NCBI GenBank assembly: GCA_030761205.1
Contig: JAULJL010000033.1
Span: 682,001-746,000 of the forward strand
Reading direction: 5' to 3'
From: Fremontodendron californicum
Taxonomy: Eukaryota; Streptophyta; Magnoliopsida; Malvales; Malvaceae
DNA: 64,000 bases
Position numbers and translations under genes: made by a program. This document shows positions 21,070 through 34,386 of the stretch, one piece after another. The notes beneath the pieces were generated by a model. The model saw only the letters and a list, made by a program, of their open reading frames with translations, had not been told where the DNA came from and did no database searches. The first letter of the stretch is position 1. Each line of letters begins with the position of its first letter.

Positions 21070-24000
21070 TATAGACACCTAATTTTGTCCGGACCACTAA
21101 ACATGTATGTTTTCTTCCTATATTGATGTTTTCGAGTGTAAAAAGACTGTTTTCATCCTGCAGGTGGTACTCCGAGACTTAGTTTAAGATGGCAAGCATA
21201 AAAAGTCAAACTTGAAAAATTCAACGCCGTAAAAAGTCAACCCCAGAAAGTCAACTACTGAACAAGTCAACCCACTTTCAAAATCAAGATTTTAAGTTCA
21301 ATTGAAAAATGGAAAAAGAATTTTGATAATCCGAGGTCTACATTGAAAGATATGGAGTTCGGAAGTTGGGATTTGGAGATTCAATAGAAAGGAAACCCTA
21401 ATCCGAGAAATTTGGGGAAAAGGGCTTAAACGATCAAACTGGTCAAAATTGAAGGTTCCAAATGAAAGATAATCACTGACTACGGGTAATGGAGAAGCCA
21501 CTTGCAAGAAAAACTGAAAGAAAAGTCAATCCGGGAGAAAACCGAGAATTAAGGTTTTTAGTGGATTTCGAAGAAATCGGGAAGAATCACGGAAATGGCC
21601 TGACTTGGTAAGAAAAAAGCCCCCCCAATGGATGAGGAATGAGTAGAAAGTGACAGCCCAAGGCTCAGCTTGAAAAAAATCTAAAAATCGGACTTGTTTT
21701 GAGCAAAACCGGGTTTTGAAGGCAAAAGGGCAAAATTGGAAAATTTGGGAAAAAATAGCAAATGGACTCCAAAAATTCTGAAAATTTGTCAATCTCATTC
21801 TTAAATCATTTGAAAGATATTGGTGAAAGAAAATCTTGATTCGGAGTTCGTTTGCAAAATGGCCAAATCCCGGGCTTCTCATGTAGTAATTCAAAAAGGA
21901 AAATCCTGAAAAAATAGAAAATGAGCTTCAAATCTTCTAAAATTTTGAAAATCTCATTTTTAAATTATTTGGAAGAGATTAGAAAAATAAAATCTTGATT
22001 CGGAGTTCGTTTGCAAAATGGCCAAATCCTGGGCCTCCTTTGTAATAATTCAAGAAGATAAATCTCCGAAAAATAGCAAATGGACTCCACAAATTCTGAA
22101 TTTTTGCAAATCTCATTTTTAAATTATTTGGAAGAGATTGGCAAAAGAAAATCTTGATTTGGAGTTCGTTGGCAAAATGGCCAAATCCCGGGCCTCCTAT
22201 ATAGTAATTCAAGCCGATAAATCCCGAAAAAATACCAAATGAGCTCCAAAAATTATGAAAACTTCCAGATCACACTTATTAATTATTTTGAAAGATTGGT
22301 GAAGAAAAATTTTGTTTGGAGCTCGTTTAAAAATGGTAAAATGTGGGGGTATAAAAGGGCATTTTTGGTAGGAAAAATCCAAATAAATAGCAAACGGACT
22401 CGGATAATTTTGAAAACTTCCAGAACTCAATGTTTTATTATTTTGGAAGTATTAAAAAAATAAAAATTGAATTTCGAGTCCGGTTGATATTTATTTGCAT
22501 CCGGGAGGCAAAACGGTCATTTCACCCAAGCAACCGAAAAGGGCTACTTTGGGCCTTTCAAAAAATCAGAGTTGGGCTGTAAAAGAGAAGTGCTGGCCTG
22601 ACCAGGCCCAAAGGAAGGTGAAAGCTTCTGATTTTTCAATCAAATGGCTAAAAATCAAGATTTAGTTAGAGATTCTCTTTGATCAAGCCATGGTGATTAA
22701 GCCACATAGGCCAAGAGAGATGTCAACATTATTCTTGAACAGCTATAATTTAAGGCAGCTGAGATGCTAATCTAAGGGTGATAATTTCATAATTTTTCAC
22801 CTTGAATTATTAGCCATTTGATGGAAAATTGGTTACAAGAAAAATGACAACATCCTTGGGCAATATGAGGGGGTTTCGGCCAGCATAGTGAGGGGGGTCA
22901 GAATTTGCAATTTTCATCTTCATTTTGCTGAGTTCTTTGAGTTTTTACTTGGTTTTTCTCTCCTTGGTTGAAAGCAAAAAAGAAAAGTTTAGAAAAGAAA
23001 GAAAAGTTTGAAGAGATAAAGCTTGAAATATAGCTTCTTGAGGTTGCTCTTGAGCACCAACTCTTGCACTTTCTTGATTTTCCATTATTTTTTTTGCTAT
23101 TTTGATTTCTATTTGATGAGTTTCCATTTTAAATAAATTTTTTTTTATTGTTCTTTTTAAGTTCTTCCTTCATCTCCTTCTTGAATATATTTTTTACAAT
23201 TTTTTTTTTTACAATAAACTCACCATGGCCAAATGGCATACATTATTTATTCAAGTTGCTGTTTTGGTTTATTTTACCATATTGTTTATGTTATTTTCTT
23301 TGATCTTGGTGTTTTAAATGTTATTTTACTTCATATTCTTGAGTTATATTTTAATTTGGTTGCTTTGTTTGTTGCCATTTATGTTTTAAATATCATGTTT
23401 TTGCATTTTTAATTTTCTGTTTTCATAATGTTTAAATTTGATCATGTTTTAGATTTAGTATATCAAGTGTTTGTGAAAATGCTTGTGTGGTTTTTGCATG
23501 ATTTGAGTGTTATATTTTAGTTGAGCATGTTAGTATACCAAGTGTTTGTGAAAATGCCATGCTTGTTGGAGCTTGAGGCCATTTGTCTACTCCATGTGTT
23601 TTGCATTGTGTGTTGCTTTTTTTTTCCATGTTAGTTAGTAGGTTTTTGCATTTTCATGACATTTGATTTAGTTGAGCATGTTAGTATACCAAGTGTTTGT
23701 GAAAATGCCATGTTTGCTAGTTACATTATTCCATTCGGCCAGCCTTGGAATTTTTGCATTTTATGTGCATTCTTGCCATGTTAGTTGATAGGTTAGCATT
23801 TGCATGATATTTGGTTGAGTTTTTAGTTTAAGCATGCTTTGTGTTTGTAAAAATGCCATGCATATTTTAGTTATTAAGTTTGGTTTATTTACCATGCATG
23901 TTCATGCATTTTAGGTCTAGGTTGCATTAAATGCCATGCAAGTTCATTTAGGTCTAGGTCACTATATGAATGCCATGCATTTTTTCATGACATTTAGATT

Positions 24001-26120
24001 TAAGCTCATGCATTTCATGCACTATGTTTGCTGTATTGGTTTATGCATTTCATGTTCATGCCACTTGAATAACGACTTGAGCCAATTAATGGTTCAAAGT
24101 CATGCTCTCTTGAGCACACTTGTGGAAAATTAAAGTTTGTCAAATTGATTATTCTACCTTTGTGATTTTTTTTTACTTAGCCAATTTTTATCTAACTTTC
24201 ACAAAGTCCAAGCTACTGTTTGTGAGTCATTTTATGAGTTTCAAATATTTTTACTTTGATTTTTAAATGATTTTATCAAAGGCAAAAATGTATTTTGGCA
24301 AAACAGTTTTTTCACCCAATTTTCATACTTTTCCTATTTTTCTGGGCATTTGTGTTTAATCAGAAAAATAAGCTGATTTTTTCTTGTGTAGTTTTAAATG
24401 TCTTGAGTCTCCAGTATTTTTTTCAAAATTTTTTGAATTTTTAAAAATAGGATAAAAAATCGTGGCTTAAAACTGGACAGTGGAGTCAGAATTGAGTTTA
24501 AAGAAAAATCATTTTTCTGTTTTGGTTAAGTTACTTAGAGTGGGCTGATTTGGAGGGTTAGCTATTGACTTAGGGTAGTTTCTAAGCCTTTTTAAACTCT
24601 AAAAATGGTTTTTCAAGTCTCGGGTTAAGGGTAGTCAAGTCCGGATTTTTAAACTTGAAAAATTAGAGCCATTTTAAAGAAATTAGCCCAGTTTTTATTT
24701 TTAATTCAAGCTTTTCAAATTTGTTTTCAAACAATCACAAAGTATTTTGGTTTTAGAATATTTAATTTGACATATTTTCCTAAGGTAGCCGGATATCTTT
24801 TTAGATATACGGATTTCCTTAATTAAAGGAAAAAATAAATTTCATGCATTGCATTTTCCATATTCATCCATTTTATATAATATGTGATTCTTGCTATGAT
24901 AATTTCTATGATATTGTTATGATTTTGACTTATGTTATATTGTTTATTATATGATTTGGAATATTTCATGATATCCTATGCTTTTTATTTAGTTATTTTT
25001 TTGTCATATTATTTATCATATACTATGTTCATGCATTGTTATTTTCATTTTTATTTTCATGCATATTATATGATAGCATTATTTCATATTCCATCTCATT
25101 TAATTTATATGCCATATCATTCATGTTTGCCATGTCATTTAAATTATTTCATTTCATATAGAATATGTTGTGTTACTTAGGTTATTTTATTTCATTTAAA
25201 AAAATCATGTTACTTAGGTTATTGCATTTCATATAGAATGTATTATGTTACATAGGTCATTCAATTTCATTTAGAATATATCATATAACTTAGGATATTT
25301 CATTTCATTTAGAATAGTCTAAGGCATTCAAATCATGTCATGTTATTTAGGTTGCATTCTATTATTTAGATTTTACTATGTCATTTTATTTATGTCATGC
25401 ATATACATATTCATTTCTTTTAAATGTTTTCAAAAAAAAAATAATGGTTTTCAATAAAATAAAGATATTCCCGAGTTAAAATAATTCATGAGTTCTCTGT
25501 CGAGTTTGCTGGGGAGGATATCATCAATTATTATTAATAACAGAATATCTTCTTTAAAAGGAGAATGATTCGGAAAATTTTTCCAAAATTAATAAAAATT
25601 TCTATATTTTGCCACGTTTGTTGGGGAATATAGGAAAATTTTGAATTTATAAATTTCGGATCATTTTCAATTAGAAATGGAATTATTTTTCTTTAAATTG
25701 GGAATTAACTTGAAATACTAAATTTAAAACCGATTTTGTTTTTTACCGAGACTTGAGATAACACACGATTAATAAGGTACCGATTTATACGGGCGTTGTG
25801 GGGGTGCTAATCCTTCCCCGCACGTAACCGACTCCCAAACTCGCTTCTTTGATTTCTCTGGTTTAAAACGCAAACTTGAAATTGGTTTTTAAAATGTTTT
25901 AATTAATTTTTAAAATATTTTATAAAACCGGTTTTAATAGGTGGCCGATCACACCTAGCTAAAAAAGATTGGTGGCGACTCCATGTCTTTTTCAAGGTCA
26001 TTTTCAAAACCTTCATTTTTCTAGAGGAATTAAGTCGACTTTTCCTCGGTTTTTTTTAATGTCACGCTTAACGAATAATAAAGTCTTGCGATGAGACTCG
26101 TTATTTTTTAGGTTGCGACA
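21070..26120 (+). repeat. 3' LTR of element C (5,051 bp, full length)
   Basis: Starts TATAGACACC (one change from TGTAGACACC) and ends GGTTGCGACA. It contains the ~1-kb segment (about 23223-24210) absent from the 5' LTR, with repeated words around AAGTGTTTGTGAAAATGC. It is similar in length to solo LTR D (5,071 bp) and LTR F (5,197 bp without the insert), so it is the reference form. A TATA-like box is at 22350. Confidence 0.92.
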
Positions 26121-26125
26121 GTAGG
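26121..26125 (+). other. right target-site duplication of element C (GTAGG)
   Basis: Follows the 3' LTR end TTGCGACA and is identical to 8246-8250. Confidence 0.9.
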
Positions 26126-26509
26126 GTGGGGATATTGGCTTGGACCTAGAACAGTTTGCTGGTATGGTACAGGATCCGAGGTTTCTATCCTTGGTATTAG
26201 GCTCTCGGGCTTAATCATTTTCATGATTTTGTCCACAATTTCATCTAGGTTGCACCCTTTGTAACACTGGCAAGTGCAAGATCTAGCAAGGATTGTATGT
26301 TCTGGAACTGAAGGTTTTTGTTGATCCGAAGGCGATACAGAGCCCTGAGAAAGTTCCCTTTTACTCTTAACCATATCCTCAAACATTTTCAGCAATTTGG
26401 CGAGTTGTTCTTTCATTTCCCGGATTTCATGTCTACATTCCTCTTGATTGTGTTCCAAAGCACCAAATCGTTCCTCTGATTCCTTCCTCATATCTTGAAC
26501 CCCTTTCAT
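26121..26509 (-). pseudogene. ORF1 of element B, N-terminal half
   Basis: ATG at 26509. The protein is open from its start through a coiled-coil-like segment (SEERFGALEHNQEECRHEI, MKEQLAKLLKMFEDM), the motif CTCQCYKGC and KPESLIPRIETSDP. It reaches the codons for YPHPT, where element C is inserted. This is the least damaged ORF1 N-terminus in the window and defines the start used for C and F. The first five bases (26121-26125) are the duplicated target GTAGG. Confidence 0.8.
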
Positions 26510-28000
26510 GCAAATGAAAATATCATGAGATTAAGAATACAATTGTGAATGTACATGCTCTATTCCTATGTGCATGAATATACTGATGATTAATGCATGA
26601 ATATATACAGAGAAATTATGATGACTATATATGCTATGGATGCAATCTAATGCTAACATGATGCATTTAATAAATTGATGCACAGGTATATACAAATAAT
26701 GACCATGTACGTATTCTACAATGAATGACCATGCATGCTATGATGTCAAAATGATACATGCTAAGAATAAATGAATTAATACAAAGGTAGGTACAAAGAA
26801 TGACCATGTATATCACAAATGTATTCTACAATGAATAACCATGCATGTTAGGATTGTGACATGATGTCAAAATGATACAAATAAATTAACCAATGATTAC
26901 AAGAAATTGGTGAGACCTAAATCTTGATTATTCAAAAATCTCATTATGCAAGATTTGCCTCCAAATTTATGATTTTTTTGAAACATGTTTTTTCTACGAA
27001 AAACCACACATATTATTTTCAAAAGAATTTCGGAGTAATGGATCTTACTATGGTACAATATGCAAATGTTCATGTGACACTACCGGTTTTATGAAATCAT
27101 GAAATGAAATTATTATCACCATCCATTTATTGTAAAAACGAGATTAATAATACAATAAAAAAATGTACATGCTCTATTCATACATGCATGAAATGTGCAA
27201 AATGCAAAAAAAATGCTTGAAAAAGGATTTTTATTTTTATTTCAAATAGTTAATGAATATTTGCCCCGAAAAATATATACTTATATAGGTATCACAGTGC
27301 CTTTGGGACGGATTATCACATTTGTTACGGGTGATGTACGTACATCGTTGTCCGATCTACAAAACTTCTTCAGAGTGTAAAATAGGTAACAAAAGGTTTA
27401 GAAATGTCCCTCCATGTGTTTCTATTTTTGGTATATCTAACGGAAATCCGGCATGACTCTTCTAGGTTCACTATATGAGTGTGAATTGGTTCTAAAGGCC
27501 CCGAATTGCTCCTCACTGTCGCCGTTGAAGGCTAGTAAGGCACCCCGATAAAATATGGTTCAATTCGTTAGAGTCTATTTCCCTAGCCCATGCGGATTGT
27601 TAATCACGAAGGCTTAGTTACTTTGCTCCCACCTAAAAGGACGGAACTCGGGTATAGGATTCATGATATGTAAATGCACGTGTAGTGTGTGTGGAGGAAC
27701 AACAAACCTTTCACCCTCTATTCTACACCCCTTATTCTAAATGCCCCAACTATTTATAAAAAACATTCAAGAATAGTGTAACGCATTAACCAACAAGCAA
27801 TTATAATATACAACCTTAAATAACTAGAGAACAATAATAAAATGCATGCACATGAGTATGAACATATTTAAAAACATTTTATTATTTTCAAAATTCTCTT
27901 TATTTAAAAAAAAATATGGGAATTAAAATTAAATACCAATTAAACCACCAAATCGAGACTTTGATAACACACGACTAATTCTAGGCCTGACTCTCTAATA
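26510..28000 (-). other. leader of element B
   Basis: Reverse complement of the leader in C and F (12343-13920, 56799-58320). Non-coding, with CATGCAT-rich degenerate repeats at 26560-26880. It directly precedes ORF1 on the minus strand. Confidence 0.75.
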
Positions 28001-28020
28001 GTCCCCAGCGGAGTCGCCAA
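28001..28020 (-). promoter_or_regulatory. primer binding site of element B
   Basis: On the minus strand it is identical to the 20-base PBS of element C. It is separated by two bases from the LTR end at 28023. Confidence 0.8.
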
Positions 28021-28022
28021 GC

Positions 28023-30037
28023 TGTCGCAACCTAAAAAATAACGAGTCTTATCGCAATACTTTATTATTCGTTAAGCGTGACATTAAAAAAAATCAAGGA
28101 AAAGTCCACTTAATTCCTCTAAAAAATGAAGGTTTTGAAAATGACCTTGAAAAAGACATGGAGTCGCCACCAATTTTTTTTAGCTAGGTGTGATCGGCCA
28201 CCTATTAAAACCGATTTTATAAAATATTTTAAAATTTAATTAAAACATTTTAAAAACCAATTTCAAGTCTGCATTTTAAACCAGAGAAATCAAAGAAACG
28301 GGTTCGGACTCGATTACGTATGGGGAATGATTAGCACCCCCAAAACGCCCGTATAAAACGGTACCTTATTAATCTTGTGTTATCTCAAATCTCGGTGTAA
28401 AGTTGGTTTAAATTTAGTATTTCAAGTTAATTCCCAATTTAAAGAAAAATAATTCCATTTTTAATTGAAAATGATCCGAAATTTATAAATTCAAAATTTT
28501 TGCTATATTCCCCAACAAACGTGGCAAAATATAGAAATTTTTATTAATTTTGGAAAACTTTCCAAATCATTCTCCTTTTACAGAAGATATTCCGTTATTA
28601 ATAATAATTGATGATATCCTCCCCAGCAAACCCGGCAGAGAACTCATGAATTATTTTAATTCGGGAATATCTTTATTTTATTGAAAATCATTACCTTTTT
28701 GAAAACATTTAAAAGAAATGAATATGTATATGCATGACATAAATAAAATGACATGGCAAAGTCTAAATAATATAATGCAATCCTAAATGATATGATATAA
28801 TTGAAATGTCTTAGTATATTCTAAATGAAATGAAATATACTAAGTTATATGATATATCCTAAGTGAAATGAAATATCCTAAGTCACATGATATATTCTAA
28901 ATGAAATCAAATATCCTAAATGACATAATATATCCTAAATGAAATGAAATATCCTAAGTCACATGATATATTCTAAGTCAAATGAAATGACCTAAGTAAC
29001 ATAATATACTCTATATGAAGTGAAATAACCTAGGTAACATAATATATTCAACATGAAATGAAATGACCTAAGTAACATAATATATTCTATATGAAATGAA
29101 ATAATTTAAATGACATGGCAAATATGAATGATATGGCATACAATTTAAATGACATGAAATATAGAATAATGCTATCATATAATATGCATGAAAATAAAAA
29201 TAAAAATAAAAATGCATGAACATAGTATATGCTAAATAATATAAAAATAACTAAATAAAAAGCATAGGATATCATGAATTATTCAAAACCATATAATAAA
29301 CCATATAACATCAAAAAATATATATATATAAATCAAAATAATAACAATACCATAGGAATTATTATAGCAAAAATCACATATTATACAAAATGCATGAATA
29401 TGGAAAATGCAATGCATGAAATGTATTTTTTTCCTTTAATTAAGGAAATCCATATATCTAAAAAGATATCCGGCTACCTTAGGAAAATATGTCAAATTAA
29501 ATATTCTAAAACCAAAATACTTTGTGATTGTTTGAAAACAATTTTGAAAAGCTTAGATTAAAAATAAAAACTAGGTTAAACCCTTTTTTAAATGGCTCTA
29601 ATTTCCTAAGTTTAAAATCCCGGACTTGACCACCCTTAACCCGAGAGTTAAAAAATCATTTTTAGAGTTTTAAAAGGCTTAGAAACTACTCTAAGTCAGT
29701 AGCTAACATTCCTAATCAGCCCCCTCTAAGTAAGTTAACCTAAACAGAAAAATGATTTTTCTTTAAATTCAATCCTGACTCCACTGTCCAGTTTTAAGCC
29801 ACGATTTTTTACCCTATTTTTAAAAATTCAAAAAATTCTGAAAAAATACTGGAGACTCAAGATGTGTAAAACTACACGGGAAAAAATCAGCTTAATTTTT
29901 TGATTAAAGATGAATGCCCAGAAAAATTGAAAAAGTGCGAGTGCTGGGTAAAAAACTGTTTTGTCAAAATACACTTTTGCCTTTGATAAAATCATTTAAA
30001 AATCAAAGTAAAAATATTTAAGACTCACAAAATGACT
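28023..30037 (-). repeat. 5' LTR of element B, 3'-terminal 2.0 kb only
   Basis: The LTR end TGTCGCAACC (minus-strand GGTTGCGACA) starts at 28023. Homology to the last 2 kb of the other LTRs continues to about 30037, then switches directly into the gag of element E. The conserved Tat block and 38-bp repeats are present. The first 3 kb of the LTR is missing. Confidence 0.82.
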
Positions 30038-30961
30038 GCTTATGCGAAAGATGATAAGTTACTCATCCATGTCTTCCAGGACAGTCTTATAGGTTCTGCT
30101 GCCAGGTGGCATGTTCAGCTAGATAAGAACCGCGTCCGAATTAGCAAAGACGTTCATGAATCAGTACAAGCACATTGTTGACATGGCCCCAGACCGTTTA
30201 ACCTTACAGAATATGGAGAAGAAAGCTACTGAAAGCTTCAAAGAGATGCTCAGAGATGGAGGGATATTGCTGCCGAAGTTCAACCACCTTTCACTAAAAA
30301 AGAAACTACAGTCTTATTTGTTAGTACCCTTAAAGCACCATACTATGAAAGAATGATTGGGAATGCCACCAAGAATTTTGCAGACATGGTAATCTCTGGG
30401 GAGATAATTGAGAATGCTATAAAGAGTGGAAAGCTTGAAGATAGAGAGACATCCAATGCAAAGAATGAGGCATCTAAAAAGAAAGAAGAAGATGCTAAAG
30501 TTGTGACTTATGGAGGACAACAAACAAGAGATCTTCCCCTATAACATCCATATCGCATGTATCAAAATTATTATCCCAGTGTATACAATATTGCACCACA
30601 ACCAACTTTTCCGCCAAACTTTTACTCACAACCACCTACTTTCATGATTGATCCATCTACACCTGCAGCTAGGCTTGTTCTCCAAAGAAGACCAAGAAAG
30701 AGTCAGGAGAAAATTTCGATCCCAATTTCTGATCTTTTGCCTTTGTTGATAAAAAACCAGTACCTTACTCCTGTGCCTTTAAAGACAATTCCAAATCCAT
30801 CAGCAAGGAATTATGATCCTAACAGCAAGTGTGATTATCATATAGGAGCAATTGGACATTCAACGGAAAAATGCAAGCAGTTGAAAGAAAAGATTGAAGA
30901 TCTCATTAATGATGGTACCTTGACTTTAGATGTTTTGGAACAATGGAGATCTGGAGTTTGA
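30038..30961 (+). pseudogene. gag: gag of element E, 5' truncated and frameshifted
   Basis: Begins inside the capsid domain (AYAKDDKLLIHVFQDSL), with a frameshift near 30140. It continues MNQYKHIVDMAPDRLTLQNMEKK, with another shift near 30245, and from 30353 reads NATKNFADMVISGEIIENAIK. After a stop at 30542 the frame from 30557 gives the C-terminal half: a Tyr/Pro-rich stretch, PISDLLPLLIKNQYLTPVPLK, the CDYHIGAIGHSTEKC knuckle-like motif and a TGA at 30959. It is the same family as the other gags but a distinct subfamily. Its C-terminal domain matches that of element C better than those of B and F. Confidence 0.82.
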
Positions 30962-33940
30962 ATATGGGAAATGTCACCTCAAATACTTCGTCTGAATAAT
31001 TTCAAATTTGTGATGTTTTCATTTTTTCCTAGGCATGACATTTTTAACATTGATTAGGTGTTTTGTTGGAAATTGTTTATGTTTGCATGACTTATTTTGG
31101 AAAATATTTTGGATCTAAAATAAAATGGTGATTATTGTTATGAAATGAACTTTGCAACCTATTCCCATGACCAGTTAGTTGTAAAAGCTTGATTTCTTTG
31201 ATAGCCTAAATTTCAAGTGTCGTGAACCTCACCTTTGTTTGACCAGGAAATGAATCCCAAAAAGTCAATAATCTTCGTCTAAGCAAATAAGTAATGAAAT
31301 GAACATTGATTTGCAAAACATTTTTTAAGAACCAATTCATGAGGCACTCTCTTGAAATAATCTAGATTTTGGTAATTTGATAAGTGTCAAGGCTATCTAG
31401 AGCTCTAAACACATCACTCCTAAGTTTCTCAACCATGCCCGAACTTTTCTTTTCCTGAATGGTTTCCTTTACTCACATATTGGGGGCAAAATTACCTTAA
31501 AAGCCATATTTTTCCAGTATCCTTGAATGCTTTGACTTGAGCAACACCCATTTTCACCTAGTTATGCTTTGCCATATCTTAGGGTAGGATTACCAAAGAG
31601 CCGAATGACCTGATGTTTTTCTTTGCACACCATTACCGACTTGTGTAAACTTTGTTTTCCTCAATGACCAAATGAAATTGCATGGACACTTTGAGAAAGC
31701 TGGAATAAAGAGAATTGTTGAGTTGGGCCTTCATTTGGATAGGCACATTGAGAGGATACATGAGTTGCAAAAAAAAAAAAACTGTGATATCATGCAAATG
31801 AGATATTCAAATGATTTTAATGGCAATTCTTATTATCTACTCCACCTTGGGTTTGCTCCTCAATGAAAATATTCATACTAGACATGAGAAATGGCCATCT
31901 TTCGTATTACTTTCACAAAATGAGAAATTATCCTTTGCTACCCCCTTTGAGCCTATTGGATTCTTGTTTTTTGAATGAACCTTGACCAAGGATCACCCTC
32001 CACATCGGGGGGCAAGTGTGAAGAATTATCTTTCTATGGAGGGTCATACGTTTGGATCATATTTCTACATCACGAATGCTTTATGTCAGGGGGTCAAATA
32101 TTGAAATGGATTGAGCTTCAAATTTTCAAACTCACTTTATGATAGGAAAGTCTGTGAAAAAAAAAGAGAGAGAAAAGAGAAGGAAAAAAAGAGAGAAGAA
32201 AAAAAAAGAAAAAAAAATGAAAAATGAAAAATGAAAAATGAAAAGAAAAGTTCGCAAGATGAAATCCTCATAAAGAGAAATGATCCATGGTTTGATGAGA
32301 AGTAGAAATGATGAAATCCTCATGAAGAGAAATGATCCGTGGTTTGATTACCTTCAAAATGAAAGAAAGATATGAGATATTTTGAGATGAAGAAATGATC
32401 CTTGGTTTAATTACCTTTAAACACATTTTTGGGCCTGATTATCCTTTTTTTTTCATAAACCCAAACCTTGGCCTACATTACAAGCTTGAAAAGTCCATTT
32501 TGATCAAGTATGAATGTTTAAGTTGAAGAGTTTTTCCTCATATTTTATCTCATCCTTTTGAATTGTGATTGAAGAAATTTGAATTCTCAAATACATGGTA
32601 AAAAAAATGAAGCTCTAGGGTGAAAACCCAAAAATGGGCAGTCTAGAGCAAAAATTTGAAAGCAACTCTGTATAACTATGCCAAGGCCTAACAATAAGTA
32701 CAAAAGAAGTGATATTTTGAACCCACCAGGAAACGCCGAACACTTTTGAGAAACTTAAGAAGGTCAACATCATTTGGATGACTTGGCCCGAAATTGAAAA
32801 TCCTTTTTTCTTTCTTGTCTAAATTTTGAACCCATCATAGATAGTCTTGACATTTGTTGAATTGCTATTTATCAAGAAACTTAGAAAGAGTGCCAAAATG
32901 GATTGTGTTTTCAAAATAAAATTTTTTGTGAAAACTTGATTGTTGAAGGAAATTCATTGTGAGTTTAGATGAAGAAACATTGATTTTTCCCTTATGTGAT
33001 GAAACATCCCTTGATAACCAAAACCTTGAAAAATTGGAATACTCAATGAAACAAATTGTGATTCACCTTATCCATTCTTGCAGTAATCACCAGTTTTTAG
33101 GAGATCCAAAGTTGCATTTTTGTTTAGAAAATGGAAACTTGATTTTCGAACATGGAAACTTGATATGGGGCAATTTTCATGGGGGCGTGATTGAAAAAAT
33201 ATTTTTGGACATATTCTTTCTTTTCAAAGAATTTTTTAAAAGATTAGAACATGAAAACATTCAAGTTTAGAATGATATATATTTGAGTTTTGAACAAGTA
33301 TGATGAGAGTGACATTTCTAGGGGCGAAAATGAGAAGGTTTTTTTTACCATAATGAGGAAATGGTTTTGAAAAATGGAATCTATTGAGTGGGTAAATGGC
33401 AGAGTAGGCTCTTTTGTAGCAACGGCATTGAAGATTTTTCAGTTTGAAATTTGAATATGCTTGAAGATGATATTCTGGAAAAAATGAGAATGAAATGAGA
33501 ACAATGAAAGTTTGGAAATGTATCTGTTTAAAAGCCTTGGAACTAAAAGAAAGGGTGTTGTGATCAACTGATGGAATTAGTGGAGGTCAGCCTGGTTCTA
33601 AGTCAGCGTTTGGAAGATTAAAAGATGATGACACGATAAGCTTGAGTATCTTTTTTTCATAGTTAAAGATTCATGATATTAGTTTGCATTCCATCACATG
33701 ACATACATTTTATAATTGCATTTCATGGCATTCATTCATCGCATGGATTCATGGCATTCATGTACTTCATTGCGTTCATGCATTTGCACCCAAGAAAGAT
33801 TATTTCAGGTATTCAGTATGGTTTGGACGTGAATTTGGAATGCTAATTTGCGAGGTTAGCTATTTCTTTTGGGATTCAAGGTAAGATTTTTTTTTGAAGT
33901 TTACATTTACGTTTGAGAATTTGCAAATTTCATTAAGTTT
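30962..33940 (+). other. 3' non-coding region of element E
   Basis: Shares scattered blocks with the 3' regions of C and F, for example the phrase with GATCACCCTC near 31992 and GAAAACCCAAAAATGGGCAG near 32623. A purine-rich tract lies at 32155-32250. A 103-codon open frame at 32959-33270 has no recognisable domain. No pol motif was seen. Confidence 0.55.
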
Positions 33941-34250
33941 CATTTAAAGTTGATGCCTCGATGGAGGAGTACTGTTTTCATTTAAAGTTGAAGCCTCGGT
34001 GGAGGAGTATTATTTTCATTTAAAGTTGATGCCTCGGTGGAGGAGTACTGTTTTCATTTAAAGTTGAAGCCTCAGTGGAGGAGTACTATTTTCATTTAAA
34101 GTTGAAGCCTCGGTGGAGGAGTATTGTTTTCTTTTTAAAGTTGAAGCCTCGGTGGAGGAGTATTGTTTTCATTTAAAGTTGATGCCTCGGTGGAGCAGTA
34201 TTATTTTCATTTAAAGTTGATGCCTCGGTGGAAGAGTATGTTTTTACGGT
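33941..34250 (+). repeat. 38-bp tandem array before the LTR of element E, 8 units
   Basis: Units start CATTTAAAGTTGA and contain GCCTCGGTGGAGGAGTA, at 33941, 33979, 34017, 34055, 34093, 34131, 34170 and 34208. It occupies the same position as the 55-bp array of C but has an unrelated unit sequence. Confidence 0.9.
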
Positions 34251-34373
34251 GAGTTTATTTAAAGTTTACGTCTCGATTAGAGGAGTTTTTCTACGATAGG
34301 ATTTTCTTTAAGTACATAGGACTTAGTAGGGTGTCTACGTCTTTGCGCATCCCCTGTTTCTCAGGGAATGCAC

Positions 34374-34386
34374 AAAGAGGGGCAAC
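34374..34386 (+). promoter_or_regulatory. polypurine tract of element E
   Basis: AAAGAGGGGCAAC directly before the LTR start TGTAGACACAG, the usual Ogre/Tat arrangement. Confidence 0.8.

Larger units (their letters stand above)
8251..26120 (+). mobile_element. element C: complete, pol-less Ogre/Tat-type LTR retrotransposon (17,870 bp)
   Basis: The order is 5' LTR 8251-12320, PBS 12323-12342, leader, ORF1 13921-14835, spacer, gag 15705-17110, 3' non-coding region, 55-bp array 19780-20790, PPT, 3' LTR 21070-26120. It is flanked by GTAGG duplications. LTRs start TGTAGACACC (TATAGACACC in the 3' copy) and end GCGACA/ACGACA. The PBS, the AAAGAGAGGCAGC tract, the very long LTRs, the extra ORF before gag and the tandem array before the 3' LTR all fit the Ogre group of Tat elements. 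No pol domain is visible anywhere between gag and the 3' LTR, so the element is non-autonomous. Both ORFs are decayed. Confidence 0.9.
5391..30037 (-). mobile_element. element B: reverse-strand Ogre/Tat-type retrotransposon, split by element C
   Basis: Read on the minus strand: truncated LTR (30037-28023), PBS (28020-28001), leader, ORF1 N-terminal half (26509-26121), then the interruption by element C (26120-8251), ORF1 C-terminal half (8250-7686), spacer, and gag (6818-5391). Gag is cut by the LTR of element A. The two ORF1 halves abut at the same codon region when compared with the uninterrupted ORF1 at 58321-59220. The 3' part of B should lie left of the window, so whether B had pol cannot be judged here. 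Confidence 0.8.

Noticed and set aside
32959..33270. 103-codon frame in the 3' region of element E
   Set aside because: No recognised domain and no counterpart in the homologous regions of C and F; likely chance in AT-rich DNA.
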